From contig BQUP01000008.1 of the NCBI GenBank assembly GCA_022835595.1, forward strand, positions 62,001 to 126,000: a DNA stretch of 64,000 nucleotides, written 5' to 3'. Shown piece after piece: positions 35,856 through 48,232 of this stretch (its first letter is position 1; every line of letters starts with the position of its first letter). The stretch comes from Cystobasidium ongulense. Lineage: Eukaryota > Basidiomycota > Cystobasidiomycetes > Cystobasidiales > Cystobasidiaceae. The notes under the pieces were generated by a model, which worked only from the letters and a program-made list of their open reading frames with translations, searched no databases and was not told where the DNA came from. Made by a program: the position numbers and the translations under genes.

Positions 35856-37824
35856 CTATGTCCCCGACCTTGTTCGAGATTTTCCGAATCCAAAAGTGGT
35901 CTTAGTGATGAGTGGAAGCTGAAGCTGAAGCGGCAGAGGCTGAGTCTGGCTAGACACGGTAGCCGATTGAGACCGCAAGTCGGCGAGGGAAGCATGATGC
36001 TTGAGCGAACTTTTGCCAAACGGTGTATTGCTATCAGGAGGGAAAGTAGCATCCAAAGGAGATACCATTCCTGAAGGTCTAGCTGTTTGAGCCGATCCTG
36101 ATCTCTTTAATTTATTCACGAAGGATGAAGCACTGGATTTCGAAGAAGTCGATTGAAGAGCAGGAAGTGCAGAATGTGGTGGAGGAGGCAGAGGTGGCAC
36201 TGGTGGTATAGAAGATAATCCAATGGGAGCACCCATTGGAATGAAACTTGCAGATTGCGTTTCCGGTTTTGATATTTGCCTTGTCATCATTCGCAGACTT
36301 GAAGATGGGGAAGAGACTGCGGTCGCGCTTGAAGAGGTGTAGCTACCGCTTGTGTTATCGTTTGACGAAGACTGGCCTCTGCGGATCGATGGAGGTGGAC
36401 GGGAGCTAAAGTATCCTGACTCTTTGCTCAAGGCAGAGTAAGGTGAACTTGATGTCTCGCTAGGTAGAGCGGGACCGACCAGACCTTTATACACAGCAGC
36501 TGCCTGGAATCCTGCTTGGGCGTTTTGGTCTCTAGCAAGAATCCTCTGCAACGCTTTAGAAGATTCCGGATCGAGCATAGGAGACGGAAGAGGGAGCTCT
36601 TGAGGTGCTAAATGTGATGTCGGAGTGGAGAATGGATTCGGGTTTGGTCCAAGTGATGCAGTAGAGATTGACAGTGGAGGATGTGCAAGTACAGTAGTTT
36701 GCGATTTGTTCGGTATGCGAGTCCGCGGGCTGGTCACACTAGACTTAGGCGTGTGCAATAAGATGCTTGCGTTACCATTTGTCTGATTCTCCGCCTCTCC
36801 CTCGTCATCACTGATAGTGGAGCTATGTCTGCTTCGCAAGTCACTGGTCCCCACCGCCGTGCTACCTTTCACGCTTCTCACTCGCTTATTAGCTTCCAAA
36901 GCAGATCGAACGGTATCTTGTATCATTTGCTCCACCTCGAACGAGAAGGCTTCATCACTAGCAGAGTATCCAAGATTATTCTTCGCAAAAGCTGACGCAC
37001 CCAGGTGGAGTAGTCTACTGACGACTGCGAGGTGGCCGTAAGATGCAGCGTAGTGAAGTGGCGTATCGCCGGAATCGTCTTCTGCCTCAACCGATGCTCC
37101 CAACGACACTAAAGTGCACACTGCTTCTAGATGTCCTTTCTGACACGCAAAACAAAGTGGTGTGACGCCTCTGTCATTAGGCCAGTCTATTAAGCGGATG
37201 TCTGCCTCTTCATCGCTGTATGGACACAAAAAAAGTGTGAGTTGCGAGGATGCACGTAAATTTGATAGATCTCCTCACTCGTAGCTCTCATTGTATCGCG
37301 AGTGATAGAGCGAGATTATGTCGGTTGCATTGCACGCTGCAGCGATGTGAAGGATAGTATCGCCGGTGCTGGTCTGAGTGGGGCGCCAATGTAAAAGGTT
37401 AGCCGTTGCCGAATTGCAAAACGCGCAGGTATCTCACCCTAGCCATGCCATCGTGCTCTGCACCATTATCTATTAGCCAGTTGACTACTTTGGACATACG
37501 TTCTTCGGTAGCTAGCATGAGGAGGGTTTTCTGTGAATGCGGATCAGGAAGGTCCAGACACTGTATCAATTTGGGGATTGGATAGTTGAGACAAAGCAAT
37601 TGCCAGAGTCGGTCTAGTCGATTGACATCGCCTGTCTGACGGAGTGTGCAAGACGTGTGATTAGTATGTAGTTGTCAGAACTCCATTGAAGCCTCTTTGC
37701 TTACCATTGCTGCCCGGTGAATCTGGCTTGCAATGTGGACAAGCGGAACGTAGGAACTGTGCTGCAAAGCAGATAACGAGCAGGCTATGAGCCTGTCGGG
37801 AAGACTCTTGACCATTATGCCCAT
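35856..37824 (-). CDS. Ankyrin-repeat protein with long disordered Ser/Pro tail
   Basis: Several short 5' exons lead into one long 3' exon. The N-terminal part reads MGIMVKSLPDRLIACSLSAL and VPLVHIASQIHRAA, then YPIPKLIQCLDLPDPHSQKT. Ankyrin units follow: TLLMLATEERMSKVVNWLID, GDTILHIAAACNATDIISLY, GVTPLCFACQKGHLEAVCTL and GDTPLHYAASYGHLAVVSRL. The C-terminal 340 residues are Ser/Pro/Thr-rich and probably disordered. The architecture resembles fungal ankyrin proteins described as Avo2-like, a TORC2 component, but that name is a suggestion only. An in-frame ATG at 37863 would add 13 residues. Confidence 0.75.
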
Positions 37825-38359
37825 CTTGCTTTTGCTCTGGCCCTGTCCAGTCGCCCGTGACACCTATTTCGCGTTTTGCGTTTTGCGGGCTTCAGCTCGG
37901 AACGCAGGCCATGACACAGTCTAGCTACTGGCCCACAGCACAGCTGGAGCGAGTGCGGCACCAGACGACGATGATGCAAGACTGGTGGTGATAAACAGAG
38001 CAGTAGCATTTCGGACATGTCCAGACTCTTCGACATTTTTGCAGTTTGGCGCAGAGGAACAACCTGAAAGGAGCAGGGACGCAGCCGAAGAAGCAAGTTC
38101 GGGTGGCGAAAAGGCATCTACACACCGCACCCTTACAAAGGTGCGTGTTCCATTGAGGTGTAGAGTCATTGTGCGTACTTGTGTATGTCAAGTAAGTCAG
38201 AGCAGTGGCAGCTCAAGGAGTTAAAAATGAATATGCTTCTATTACGTGCACACGCTTCAATCACAGCTCAAGCATGCAACTAAAAGGGCAGACAGCTTTA
38301 CAGGCGCTGTGATCTCATCGTAAACAGATAAGGTCATGCGGGAACCCAATAGCTCCCGC
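37825..38359. other. Intergenic upstream of the ankyrin gene, with a Cys-rich minus-strand frame
   Basis: About 535 bases. On the minus strand an 88-codon frame at 37925-38191 contains 13 cysteines and the zinc-finger-like string WTCPKCYCSVYHHQSC. Alternatively, a good GTAAGG donor near 38136 and a TTTCAG acceptor about 73 bases on would join other frames. No family can be assigned, so it is not called as a gene. Confidence 0.3.
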
Positions 38360-41176
38360 TTAAGCTGTTAAATGCCAATCTAGTCTGTCCGCCCATTTAG
38401 GTAGGGCCTCGGCAATCTGCGAGGACAATCAAAAAAACGTCAGTTGCGATGGAAAAGGTTCTACAGGCAGGCTAAACGCACCTGTTCGACATCCTTGTCT
38501 CCTCTTCCGGACAAGCACATGACGATGTTAGCTTCCTTGGGCAGAGTTTTCGCCAACTCGACAGTCGCCCAGACAGCATGCGAGGTTTCGAGTGCTGTAG
38601 AAGGTCGTCTGCTGGTCAGCCTCGAGTTCGTGGAAAAGAGGGGCAGTCGAAGGGGCCTTGTAACTGACCTGGAATGATACCCTCTCTCTCACTGCACATT
38701 CTGAAACCTCTAAGAGCTTCCTCATCAGTAGCGACGACGTACTCCGCACGTCCGCTGTCCTTCAGCCAAGCGTGCTCCGGACCCACACCTGGGTAATCAA
38801 GACCAGCGGAAATAGAATGTGTTTCGATAATTTGGCCGCCTTTCGATTGAAGTAGGTACGTCTTAACTCCGTGAAGGACACCAATCGTACCCTTAGCAAG
38901 TGTGGCGGAGTGATTGGGTGTATCGATACCTAGAACATCGCAAAGTGGTGTAAGCGATACCTGCTCCCAAGAAAAGGCTCTAATGCGAAGGTCGCTTACC
39001 ATCACCACCAGCCTCTACGCCAACGAGACGAACTTCCTTATCAGGGATGAAGTCGTGGAAAGTACCAATAGCGTTCGATCCACCTCCAACACAAGCTACA
39101 ACAGCATCAGGAAGTTTGCCAATTCGTTCACGTAGTTGTGTCTTGATTTCCTTGCCGATGACGCTTTGGAAGTCACGGACGATAGTTGGGAAAGGATGTG
39201 GTCCAATTGCTGATCCGACGAGGTAGTGTGTTGTCTCGAGATTGGTAACCCAGTCGCGCATGGCTTCGTCTGTAAGAAGTAGCATAAGCTTGGTCATATA
39301 CCAAGCGGTAAAGTGCGCCACTTACTGATGGCATCCTTCAGTGTTTGTGAACCGCTTGCGACGGACACGACCTTTGCACCAAGCAACTTCATTCTGAATA
39401 CGTTCAAAGACTGTCTCCTCACATCCTCCGCACCCATGTATACGATGCACTCCATTCCAAACTTGGCGCATGCAGTAGCAGTAGCGACACCGTGCTGTCC
39501 AGCTCCGGTCTCGGCGATGATACGTGTCTTGCCTATCCGTCGTGCTAGTAGAAGTTGTCCAATTGCATTATTGATCTTGTGCGATCCAGTATGATTCAAG
39601 TCTTCTCGCTTGAACCAGATCTTTGCGCCGCCGGCAAGTTCAGTAAGTCGAGTAGCCTCGTATAGCTCGCTTGGGCGATTCATGTAGCCATAGTAGCTTT
39701 CAAACTCTTTCCAGAATGAGGGATCTGCCAATGCAGATTGATGTGCGGCTTCAAGCTCGACTAAGCAGTCGAAGAGAGCTTCTGGGACGTATTGGCCGCC
39801 GAAATCTCCGAATCTGGCAGGCAGCTGCGTCATTGGCGCTTCCTCTCCATTCAGGCCCGGCATAGGACCATTATTGACGGTTTCTACGAGCGGCACGATA
39901 TGTGATGCGATACCGGCCTGTGTATCTTTCGCTCTAGCGAGCACGTCGACCTCGCCAGTGTGGTCGCCATTAGCGCCGTTCAGAGATTTGAGAGGCACAT
40001 CATGGCCATTGGGCAAAGCCTTGGCCCTCGCTTTGCGCTTTCCACCTCCACCGACTTCTTCGCAGAACTTCCTGATGTTTTCGCAATGCTCTCCCTCTTT
40101 TGATTCCTTCAAGATTTGGACTAGTTTACTTCCAATGACAACACCGTCGGCGACTTCTCCAATCTCGACAAAGTGGTCTGCAGTGGAAACACCAAAGCCG
40201 ACTGCAAGCGGTGTAGATGGATCATCGAGATTCTTTCTGATTCTGTCGACAAGGTCGGGTAGTGCAGCGGAAACTCGCGATGCTGCTCCGGTGGTTCCCA
40301 TCTTTGACACGACGTAAATGAAAGAGTCGGCGATGCTCCCGAGGAACTTGATGCGCTTGTCTGTCGTACTGGGGGCAATCAATGGAACATAGCTCATGCT
40401 GCATGGGAAGAAGTGGCGTAAAGCAGTCATGTATGAGTCAGTAACAATCCTATGAGGCTAGACTTTAGCGGTTTGGGTTCTCACCCTTCTTCTGTGCAGA
40501 TCTCTCTGAATTTGATAGCCTCCTCAGGTGGTAGATCAACCATGATAAATCCGTTTGCTCCGGCTTCTCTTGCATCTCGAACAGCTTCTCGCTCGCCGTA
40601 CGCTCTGGTTGGGTTGTAGTAGCCTGCAAAGGAGGAGAGGCTGAGATTATGCACGATCTGCTCTGTATATGATTACTGCTGCTTACCCATCAGCAACACA
40701 GGTGCCTTCAAGCCTCTGGCTCTTGCTTCGCGGACGTATTCCAGAACGGCGGGCAAATCGACATTTTGGTTCAGTGCGACCTATGTAGAGTATTTCAGGA
40801 TGATTGATCTAGGCACGCTCAGAGATGCTTGGACACTCACGACATTGCTCTCTTGGATAGCAGGTCCATCAGCAATGGGGTCTGAAAATGGTACACCAAG
40901 TTCGATAACATCTGCTCCTCCAGCCTCCATCGCTAGCATGACATCGGGAGTCATCTCTGGTTTCGGGAAACCAGCGGTGACGAACGTCACGAATGCTGGG
41001 ATACCCTGTGTGTGCATACATATATCGACAATCAGCCTCTACACGTTTGTCTCTTCTGGTCTCTTTTAAACGTGACTCGATACACTCGATCCTCAAAAAG
41101 AACAGGAAGCAAGAAATTCGAGAGAACTCACCAGTGCGCGCTTAGCGCTGAATACTTCTTTCAATGCTTTTGCCAT
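38360..41176 (-). CDS. TRP5: Tryptophan synthase, fused alpha and beta (TRP5)
   Basis: This bifunctional enzyme catalyses the last two steps of tryptophan synthesis. The alpha domain is first, starting [15 protein letters not shown], with [19 protein letters not shown], then [17 protein letters not shown] bearing the catalytic Glu and Asp, then [13 protein letters not shown], and [11 protein letters not shown] with the phosphate loop. A linker ([15 protein letters not shown] onward) leads to the beta domain: [33 protein letters not shown] with the PLP lysine, [50 protein letters not shown] and [10 protein letters not shown]. The alpha-linker-beta fusion is the fungal arrangement. About seven introns; the last exon ends [11 protein letters not shown]. 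No upstream GCN4-type site could be confirmed by eye. Confidence 0.97.
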
Positions 41177-41492
41177 CTTGCTGTAGATGTTGTGCTAACA
41201 GGACGAGCAAGTGAATGGGTTTGGTATGGTAGCTCGCAAAGTTGACAAGCGACGGCGCTGAATCGGCATGGCCGGCGTGATCACGATCATCTGTCTGTAC
41301 ATGAGTCGGAGTTGGACACATATGACTGTCTTCAGCACAGCCAAAAACGCATGAGCGACTACTGCTTCCACTCCTATGACTCAGGCTCTCATTTCAGTCG
41401 AAGTTATAAACAGAAGGTTTTCTCATTATCCTGTTAAAATTACTTGCTACATTGCCCGAAAACGCCTTGTCTTCTACCACTTCGGCTTCTTG
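41177..41492. other. Intergenic upstream of TRP5
   Basis: About 315 bases between two minus-strand genes, holding the TRP5 promoter and the 3' UTR of the preceding gene. Nothing else seen. Confidence 0.4.
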
Positions 41493-44077
41493 CTATGCAT
41501 AACCGAGCATCTCATCCAGTCTGATCCGTAGGTCAAAGGTATCTCTGAAAGTAGTGAACGCATCGGGACGGCGTTGAGCTAACCTTTCAACGAAAATAGG
41601 TACGCTCTCCGGAACATTAAGTAACTCCTCAGCCTCTTGAACGAAATTCAGACCTGCCCATTGAAGGACTTCCAGACATGTCGAGTCACAATAGATGGAA
41701 ACAGAAGTGAGCTCTGCCATTTCCAATGGAAGTTGTCTTGTTGCAGTAGTGGAGCTATTGAAGGGTGGAAAATCAAGTAGTCTGCCCAATTTCGATGCCA
41801 TCGAAAATTCCAGTACGAAACAGTGTAGCACATCTGGCGCCAATACCGCCAATCCCTCAACAGATTTGAACACGATGTTCAAGTTTCTAAGTGTTCTCCT
41901 AGCGTCTTCAACCGAATGAAATCCCGCTTGGCTGAGCAGGTTTACAAATTCGGGAGGGAAGTAAGCAGGAAATGGTCGAAGCGATTGATGGCTTGTGTTT
42001 CGGTATATGGGTGTGCCCGGCGTGAAAGGTTCTGCTAGTGGATTATATGGTACCGATGTTCGAGAATTGGTGTATGATGACGAGGGAATGAACGCCGAAG
42101 CCGCAGGTCGCAGGGAGACTGCCAAGGAAGCATGTCCTTCTTGTGCATTATGTACGGCGCGAGAAGAAGCAGGAGTGAGCCTGTTGTTGGTCTTGTGATT
42201 GGCATTCGCAGAGGAAACAAAGGATCCAGCAGTAGCTCTTAGAGCGGAACTAGCTTGAGCAGCAGCAACACCTGGCGTCTGGATACTTTCGATGAATGGA
42301 CTTCGTTCAGGTGTGATGCCAATGTGCTGCCTTAAATGGCCAACCGGTCCATAGAAAGCATGCGAAACAGGTGCATATAGTCTACTACTGTCGGGATATG
42401 CCCCGGCACTTGACGTGATCCAGGAATACAGCTCAGACGGCTTGGGCGAACTCATCCTCGCGCTCCTTTCCTGTATTCCTGGCATAGTTAATGCAATGAC
42501 CTTGTTCATATCTGTTGTTCTTCCAGCTCGCGATGCCCCAGTCGTCGATGGCGAGAATGGCCGAGCTTCAGCTTTGAGAGTAGCCTTCTTTCCCCGAACA
42601 CGGCTGATGGATGCAGCTGGTCCTGGGACGAAGCCAGGTGAACACCCCTGGTTCCCTTTACTTGCCAAATCTCTTGTATCGGTACCAGAAGTGCGCGCCT
42701 CCCCTACGCTGCCCAAAGTGATCACTGTAGGCGTAGCAGAATCTTGTGTGACACGCTTCTTTCCTCCTTCTATTGCAATATTTGTTGGAGCTCGAACAGA
42801 GGACGTAATTGCTGATTCGTTGGTGTTGCTAGCAGAATTTTGCCCTTGCCCTATGCTTCCCGCAGTGTTTTTCACAGGTATAGCAGACTCTTGCATCTCG
42901 CTTCCGATGTTCCCCTGTATTGCAGTACTCACTGGATCGCGAATAAACGACAGCCCGAAGTCTGACAAGGCCCGCGTTATTCGTTCTTCAAGCGTCAGTT
43001 TCTCCTTTGCTTGAGGAGGCGTGCTAGCTGAGACAATGGGCTTCAAAGTTCCAGCTACGACGCTTTCATCTTGTCTTGGAGATCCACCATCAACTCCTAC
43101 AGGAGGCTGCCTATCATCCTCATCATTATCGCCTGTAGGTGATCGCTTCGTGGGGGGAGCCAGGATAAGTAGTGGTGTTCTTGGTCGTATTTCTAAGAAA
43201 TCAGGTTTAACGCCAACAGCACCCCGCGAGTAAGGACGGCCTGATTTTCCTCCTTTGGCATTTCTACCACGGATATCCAGGCTGTTCCTGCCTCTCCCTG
43301 ATTGTCTATTAGCTTTGGCAGATTGTTCAGTGTCTATTCGATGATCGTTGCTGTCAATGCGCGTAAGAGTGTTTACATGCCCTGTCGCAGAGCCAGCATT
43401 TCCACCAGAGGGTCGAGGAGGAAGTTGAGATGGCGGTCGAGGCGGAAGTGAAGTTTCTCGCGTTACTGTCGGTGAGGGGGTTCTTGCTGCTGCCTTTCTT
43501 GAGCCAGCCGAAGTGGTACTAGAAGACTGCACCTCCGAGCCCTCGGATGATGAAGCTCGAGGGGAGCTTGATACTCTTTCCGCACGGAGTCGTCTTCCAT
43601 CACACTTCAATTTTGGATCACTGTAACATAGAAGAACAATGGACAGGAGTTTGGTAAGAAGCACACAGCGGCCTTGAGTGCGAGCAAGGCAAGGCAGGCT
43701 TACTTGAATTTATCGATCACTTTATTTGCTTCATCGGTACAGCGGAGGTGTATAGCGAAGCTTATACTGTCTTCACGTCCTCTGGAGCTCAATTGATACA
43801 CCTTGATTAAGCTGTTGAGCCTCCAATCCTCCTCTATGGCCCGCTGTAGATCGATTAACAAGTCCAGATTCAGTTGGATACGGCAATACACGTGTTTACA
43901 GTTGCAAATGGCTGTAACGACCGCCTTACTTGGAGTTCTTCCACTGTAGTACCCGGAAGGAGGTTATGAACTACAACACGCTCGATTGATCTTCTACTCT
44001 TGCTAGTAGTATCATCTCCGTTTCTCATCCATGATGTTGTTGTTCGCGACTTCGACGCTGCTGTTGGATTTGGCATG
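41493..44077 (-). CDS. Large disordered protein with an N-terminal RRM-like domain
   Basis: Exon 1 begins MPNPTAASKSRTTTSW and contains RSIERVVVHNLLPGTTVEEL, an RNP2-like strand. The following exons give NLDLLIDLQRAIEEDWRLNS and ISFAIHLRCTDEANKVIDKF, then DPKLKCDGRRLRAERV, together an RRM-like beta-alpha-beta pattern. About 500 residues of Ser/Thr/Pro/Arg-rich disorder follow (for example VSSSPRASSSEGSEVQSSS). A folded C-terminus of about 160 residues closes the protein (FPPEFVNLLSQAGFHSVEDA, MAELTSVSIYCDSTCLEVLQ, IRLDEMLGYA). I do not recognise a named orthologue. The start at 44077 gives a short leader before the RRM; the frame is open further upstream to 44262. RNA binding is inferred from the fold only. 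Confidence 0.65.
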
Positions 44078-44885
44078 ACGGCGTGCAGCAATGGGCAGAG
44101 ACACTGTAGCCGCTCGGAGGGTGCGTACCCGAGCTCAACATGTAAGTAGCATACAAGCTGGTGTGGATGGATGGATTCAAAGCAGGTCGCTGGTCCAAGC
44201 ACAGGCTGAAGTAGTTGCAGACAAAGTCGATCAAGCTGCGCTCGGACCGCCGTGGTGTTCATGCGGGTTCAGTAAAAGTCGCAAAGGTCATGCATGCCTC
44301 TACCACAGGATACCGGCAGAAAACGAATCAGCTCCGAAGCTCCGTTATCATCAGCCCAGACCTTGAGGAATAGCAAAGGAAGAAAAAGTGTACGGTCAAA
44401 AGAACGAATCCATATAGAGCTTTTAGATTTCCATTTCTTTTCATCGCTTTTTTCATTGCAATTCATTCGAGCATATTTCTAACGAATATTCTTTCCTTCA
44501 TCTATATACTAACTTTTTTGTTCTTTCTCGGGTCGTAGCGTAATAAAAGGAGTAACAAAACAAAAAGAAGAAGAGAAGAGGGGGGGAAAAAAGGGAAGAA
44601 AGAAATAAGAGAGAGATGTCGAAGAATTGGAAAGAAGTGTGCTGCTAAAAGCAGAAGGAAGAAAAGGGGTGGACGAGGTATTATAAATCCTCAGAATAAT
44701 GATACATGGGTTTGTGCCAAACAACTAGCACAAGGCATGAGGAAGACCTTTGTAATTTTTGAAGATTTGCATTCGGATTCGGGGAAAAGGGGAAAACGAC
44801 ACCATATAGACCTTGCAGGAGACGAGGACGACGGAAGGGTACAGATAAAAGAAATGAAGAGATAGAGAGAGTTGCATCTTCTCCT
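44078..44885. other. Intergenic, AT-rich with purine/pyrimidine tracts
   Basis: About 810 bases between two minus-strand genes. From about 44550 to 44670 the plus strand is almost pure purine with A/G tracts, probably part of the desaturase 3' UTR. No coding signal was found. Confidence 0.4.
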
Positions 44886-46542
44886 TTAAGCAGCTACCGT
44901 CAAAGGAACAGGTAGACTTCTCTCTGTTCTGACCTTCTTTGCCTTTTCAGCTTTCGGTAAATCCTTCGCCGCTTGAGCTCTCAAATGTTTCGCTTCGAAA
45001 GATTGAATGACATCTGTTGGGTTCTCTAGTTGATATCCTCCTAGTAGAACTCCTACTCTCAACATGGCAGCTAAGTTATTAGCGCCATTAGAGTGCTCGT
45101 AGACACCACCATAGAATGAGGTAGTAGCGTCTTTGCCTCGCTTTCCTCGTAGTAGTGCTCTTCCTCCTGGATGTTCATCCATGAAACTTGTGACGTCTAG
45201 AATATATCCTCCTACAACCATGAGATCACGTCCCGAGTTCTTGTGTTGTTCTTGGAACTGCTCCCATGTGAAGACTGGAAGGTCGTTTGTTTCCTTGGGC
45301 CACACAACGGCAGCACCTTTGCGTTCTAGCCTCTTCAACTCCATGTTGTATTGACCCTTGCGGATCTCATTATCAGGGAATGTCTTGAGGTTGTATGCTG
45401 AGCCGAGTTTGGAGTTGATCCAAATGAACCATTCTAGAAAGGGGAAAACAAACCAATATTAGCCTAAGTTCGCTTGTTTTGGCTGGAAAACTCTATTACT
45501 TGTAGGATCCCATTGATACCACTTAATAGCATTGCGAAAGTCTTGAGGAAACTCGTGGTGGAAGTTGTGGTAGCCTTCTCCGATTGTGCATAGAGCAGTA
45601 ATAAAGTGATCTCTTGGGGTGTGCTTGTCGTCGAATGGAGTTTCACCTAACCAATGAGCGAGTGAGTTGACGCAGAAGGTGGAGTGATGAACGAAGAGTA
45701 GTCTCGCTGCACCAGCGTAGAAGAATCCACCCTTCCAATCGCCCCATAGTAAACCAGCGACGACAGTGGGGAAGACGAAGCCCATTCCAAAGATAAGAGG
45801 AACGTAATAACGATGTTGCCATCTTACGACTGAGTTGTTTGTTAAATCGGAAACGTCGGCTGCACCTGGCTTTCTGCGTGCTTTGAAAATCATCCATCCT
45901 GCATGTGACCACCAGAACCCTTCGTGGGCAGAGTAGGGATCGAGTGCGGTGTCGACGTAGCGGTGATGGGCTGCGAATGACAAGAGGAGAGTCAGTATGG
46001 GGGAAGTACAAGTATGCAATGTGGTGAAGCGCACCTCTGTGACCTCTAGACCACCATCTGATGGACCCTTCGACCGCGCCGGATCCACCGAACATGAGAA
46101 AGTACTGAAGCGGGATGCTCGCGTTATAAGCTCGATGAGCCCACAGACGATGGTATCCCGCTGTGATGCCTAGACCAGTGTAAAAGTAGTAGATGACAGC
46201 CCATAGAGCAGTCTGCCATCTGAGTGGGGTCGTCGCCGCACCATAGCAGGCGAGTACTGGGACAAGAGTGAGGGCGAGAAAAGAGATCCAGTTGATGTTC
46301 TTGTGGACGTTCCTCCAAGTGATAGGAGGGAGAGGCTTCTCTTTAGCTAGGGTGCGTCTGACATAGTTCCAGTCTTCGGAAGAGTGGAATGCAGGATTGT
46401 TTTGCTTTTGCTTGGACAAGAGAGTAGCGGACTCGTTGTGGTCGCCGACTGCCGTGTCTTCCTGCGAGTCCCATGACGAGTGGTGGGCCTTGTAGTCGAC
46501 TTCGGTCTCTGAGCCTAGCGAGACGAGGCCGTTCTGCGGCAT
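44886..46542 (-). CDS. OLE1: Acyl-CoA delta-9 (stearoyl-CoA) desaturase with cytochrome b5 domain
   Basis: This ER membrane di-iron enzyme makes oleoyl- and palmitoleoyl-CoA. The start MPQNGLVSLGSETEVDYK is followed by an acidic leader, ITWRNVHKNINWISFLALTL and ALWAVIYYFYTGLGITAGYH. The three histidine boxes are present: HRLWAHRAY, RGHRAHHRYVDT (completed across an intron) and GEGYHNFHHEFPQDFRNAI. SVVRWQHRYYVPLIFGMGF is also typical. The C-terminal cytochrome b5 domain has VVGGYILDVTSFMDEHPGG with the haem-ligand His, and ATTSFYGGVYEHSNGANNL. The last exon starts near 45350. The frame is open upstream to 46761 but that part is low-complexity leader; the ATG at 46542 starts the conserved protein. 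Confidence 0.96.
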
Positions 46543-48232
46543 GGTGGAGGTGTAGCGAGTGTGCTTGTGGTGGTGTGTGGGTGTGTCGATGTTCTGTTCT
46601 GCTCTGCTCTGCTCTACTCGAGTGAGGAAGAGAGAGAGAGACGGGTGAATGTGCCTGACCTGAGGACAGACGGCAGCAGTCAACAGTGATGCCAGTCGAG
46701 TCGGTAGTCGACGCTGTGTGCGATGTGGTGTGAAGAAGAGGGAAGCCGCCTCCAATCTCATTCAATTACACCCCTCCATCCTCGCCACATGCATCCATCC
46801 ATCATCATCTCGTCTTTTCTTTCCTCTCGTTGAGAAATCGCCCACTCAACTCCGAACGCTGGCCGATCGCAGCGACCCAAGTCAGACGCGGGCAAATTCC
46901 TCCCCAAAGAGATGCGTGGAGAGAAACGCGGACAAGCCCTCGGTGCGAGCAACCTCAACGCAGCAGCACAGGCGTGCATGTGTACGGAGTGGGCAGTAGC
47001 ATACCACCAGCAAGCACACCTCCACGTATCGCTCCTCAGTGCTGTGCAATCTTCCTCAAGCTTCTTCACGCGGTGCTCGTGGTGGCAAATACTTCCTCCT
47101 AGTAGTACCGTCAAATTGGTGGCAAAGAAAGGCGAAGACCCCACCGGCTTCCGGCAAATACACGCACCTCATCTCGTCTTCCGGGATATACACGCGTTGA
47201 GACGGAGCTAGACAGGCGCTGCATTTTATTCATTACTGAGAGCTCCTACTACTAGATAGCTCCTACTTCCTCAAAGACTGCTAATTTCAAACACAGACTA
47301 CGATACATACCAGTGGTAATCCTACTGCTTGCTACTCAATGAAAAAAACTGGTATAGCCGAGGTGGCGACTATAGCTGCGTGCATCTTCGCAACTGGCTA
47401 ACAAGTCATATCTCCAGAGCACCATGTATCCTTGCTCCCATTCCTCCATTGATGAATCACCACTCTTGCTATGCTCATGTTGGTTGATATTCAAAGATTC
47501 CACCACCGTGTATGCGCGGAATTGATGCAGTGGATGGATGATAGTTCGGATAGTTAGAGAACCGATAAACGATAGAGTGATAGATGATTGACCATGAATG
47601 GATGTTAACGACTGAGTGAGAGCTAATCCAACCAGTTGAAAGACTAAAGAAAGAAGAACATGCTAACGACTAAGGAAACCCGGGGGGGTCAAATAGCTTG
47701 GAAAGATAGATTGAAGATACGCGATAGATAGATGATAGATTAAAGACAATGCAGTGCATGAAGTGCTAAAGGAAAACGATACTAGAAGCTGGAAGAAAAA
47801 GTCGTGGTAAATACTAAAAAATAGTAGATATCCGTACGGTGGAATGAGATTAAATTGCATTGAGACCAAACGATAGTAGCGTTGAGACTACTTTCATCGA
47901 ATGCTTTCGAGGAGCTGCGTGGGCACTGTAGCGACCAGATAGCGAAAGGAAAGGCTTGGAAGACTTATAGCATTGACTATATACGGATAGTTGATCTTTA
48001 TTTGTTTTGTTTGCAATTCGCAAAAAAATAATAGATAGTTTAAGACTTGCTTTGCATTCTTTGTTTTCATTCGAACGCTTTTTTCATTTTGGTTGAATCT
48101 GTACCGCAAGTGGCAGGGTCGATTCTTTTTGATAGTCTAAGTAACGAGGACGAAATGGAGGTATCGCACTGAATGAGGAATGCTTCTATCCAGGATATCC
48201 TCTTATTGGAGGCATTTGTAGAGGATACCTTC
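46543..48232. other. Long intergenic region upstream of OLE1
   Basis: About 1.7 kb between the desaturase start and the stop of the RBMS-like gene, both minus strand. The first 650 bases (to about 47210) are GC-rich with pyrimidine/CA repeats and short overlapping frames, consistent with a long 5' leader and promoter. The rest (47220-48230) is AT-rich with many ATAGATAGA-type words and looks like 3' UTR. Nothing here resembles a protein family. OLE1 genes of other fungi have long regulated promoters, so regulatory content is expected but I cannot point to sites. Confidence 0.4.

Noticed and set aside
36817-37041. Plus-strand frames within the ankyrin gene
   Set aside because: They lie antisense to conserved ankyrin repeats and have no independent support.
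44509-44724. Minus-strand Phe/Ser/Pro-rich frame
   Set aside because: It is a translation of a purine-tract, probably 3' UTR, sequence of low complexity.
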